From: Plecoglossus altivelis
Lineage: Eukaryota; Chordata; Actinopteri; Osmeriformes; Plecoglossidae
Direction of reading: 5' to 3'
NCBI GenBank assembly: GCA_036571765.1
Contig: BROE01000012.1
Span: forward strand, 9,742,874-9,806,873
Length of the DNA stretch: 64,000 nucleotides
The notes below the pieces were generated by a model. That model ran no database searches. It worked only from the letters and a program-made list of their open reading frames with translations, and was not told where the DNA came from. The position numbers and the translations under genes are program-made. This document shows, in pieces, positions 63,728 through 64,000 of the stretch (the stretch's first letter is position 1; each line of letters starts with the position of its first letter).

Positions 63728-64000
63728 CTGGTGGGAGGGAGGGGGAAGAGAGGGAGGGAGATAGGAGGGAGAAATCAGACAAAGAGAGAGAAAGAGAGCG
63801 AGAGCGAGGGAGAGAGTGAGAAAGCGAGAGAGACAGAGAAAATAATGCTAAATAGCAAACTATAATTGACTGGAAGTGAGAAAGGAGCTGGACTCTTCAC
63901 ACTTTACATGTAAAAACATGAACCCAAACCTATTACATTTCACAAGATGCAAATAAACAACTTTTTTGATGAGTAACGATGTTAAAGCATTCTAAAACGC
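63728..64000 (-). other. Dynein intron running off the window
   Basis: Purine-rich (GGGA and GA phrases, 63728-63840), then AT-rich unique sequence. No exon of the dynein gene is seen before the window edge. Confidence 0.7.

Overview
This window is vertebrate nuclear DNA, almost certainly from a ray-finned (teleost-like) fish. Genes are split into many short exons with GT...AG introns. The sequence is full of CA/GT and GA/CT microsatellites and short minisatellites, and has two runs of N (assembly gaps). The genes are three nicotinic acetylcholine receptor (nAChR) subunits, including alpha-8, which mammals lack, and the 3' end of an axonemal dynein gene. Species cannot be fixed from the sequence. 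No operons, CRISPR arrays, phage genes or bacterial features are present.

Layout, left to right: (1) chrna6-like alpha-6 subunit, + strand, exons 3490-9570; the signal-peptide exon was not found and lies upstream or in the gap at 3158-3383. (2) A 12 kb intergenic stretch (9571-21854) with minisatellites and a recent 731-bp tandem duplication. (3) chrnb3 beta-3 subunit, + strand, complete CDS 21855-28483 in 7 exons, 474 aa. (4) A 4 kb spacer with a 32-bp minisatellite, an N gap and an error-rich duplicated flank that looks like an assembly artefact. (5) chrna8 alpha-8 subunit, + strand, complete CDS 32518-54640 in 10 exons over 22 kb, 528 aa. (6) A 4.35 kb spacer holding the probable chrna8 3' UTR. 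(7) The last 11 exons found (507 aa) of a dynein heavy chain, best matched to DNAH6, - strand, 63727 to 58992, convergent with chrna8 and running off the right edge.

The three receptor genes lie head to tail and encode subunits of pentameric cation channels opened by acetylcholine. Alpha-6 and beta-3 are known to co-assemble (with beta-2) in neuronal receptors. Alpha-8 belongs to the alpha-7-like group, which can form homomers. The exon plan supports the two lineages: chrna8 keeps a ten-exon alpha-7-type structure, while chrna6 and chrnb3 share the alpha/beta plan with its large fifth exon. That exon is cut by two extra introns in chrna6 and one in chrnb3. DNAH6 is a ciliary motor gene with no functional link to the receptors; it is a linkage neighbour.

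I found no new biological system. The points most worth checking are: the alpha6-beta3-alpha8-DNAH6 linkage and its orientation relative to human; the extra introns; the upstream ORFs, one running through a GA microsatellite; the 18-bp repeat block with an in-phase antisense splice-acceptor-like site; and the assembly artefact.
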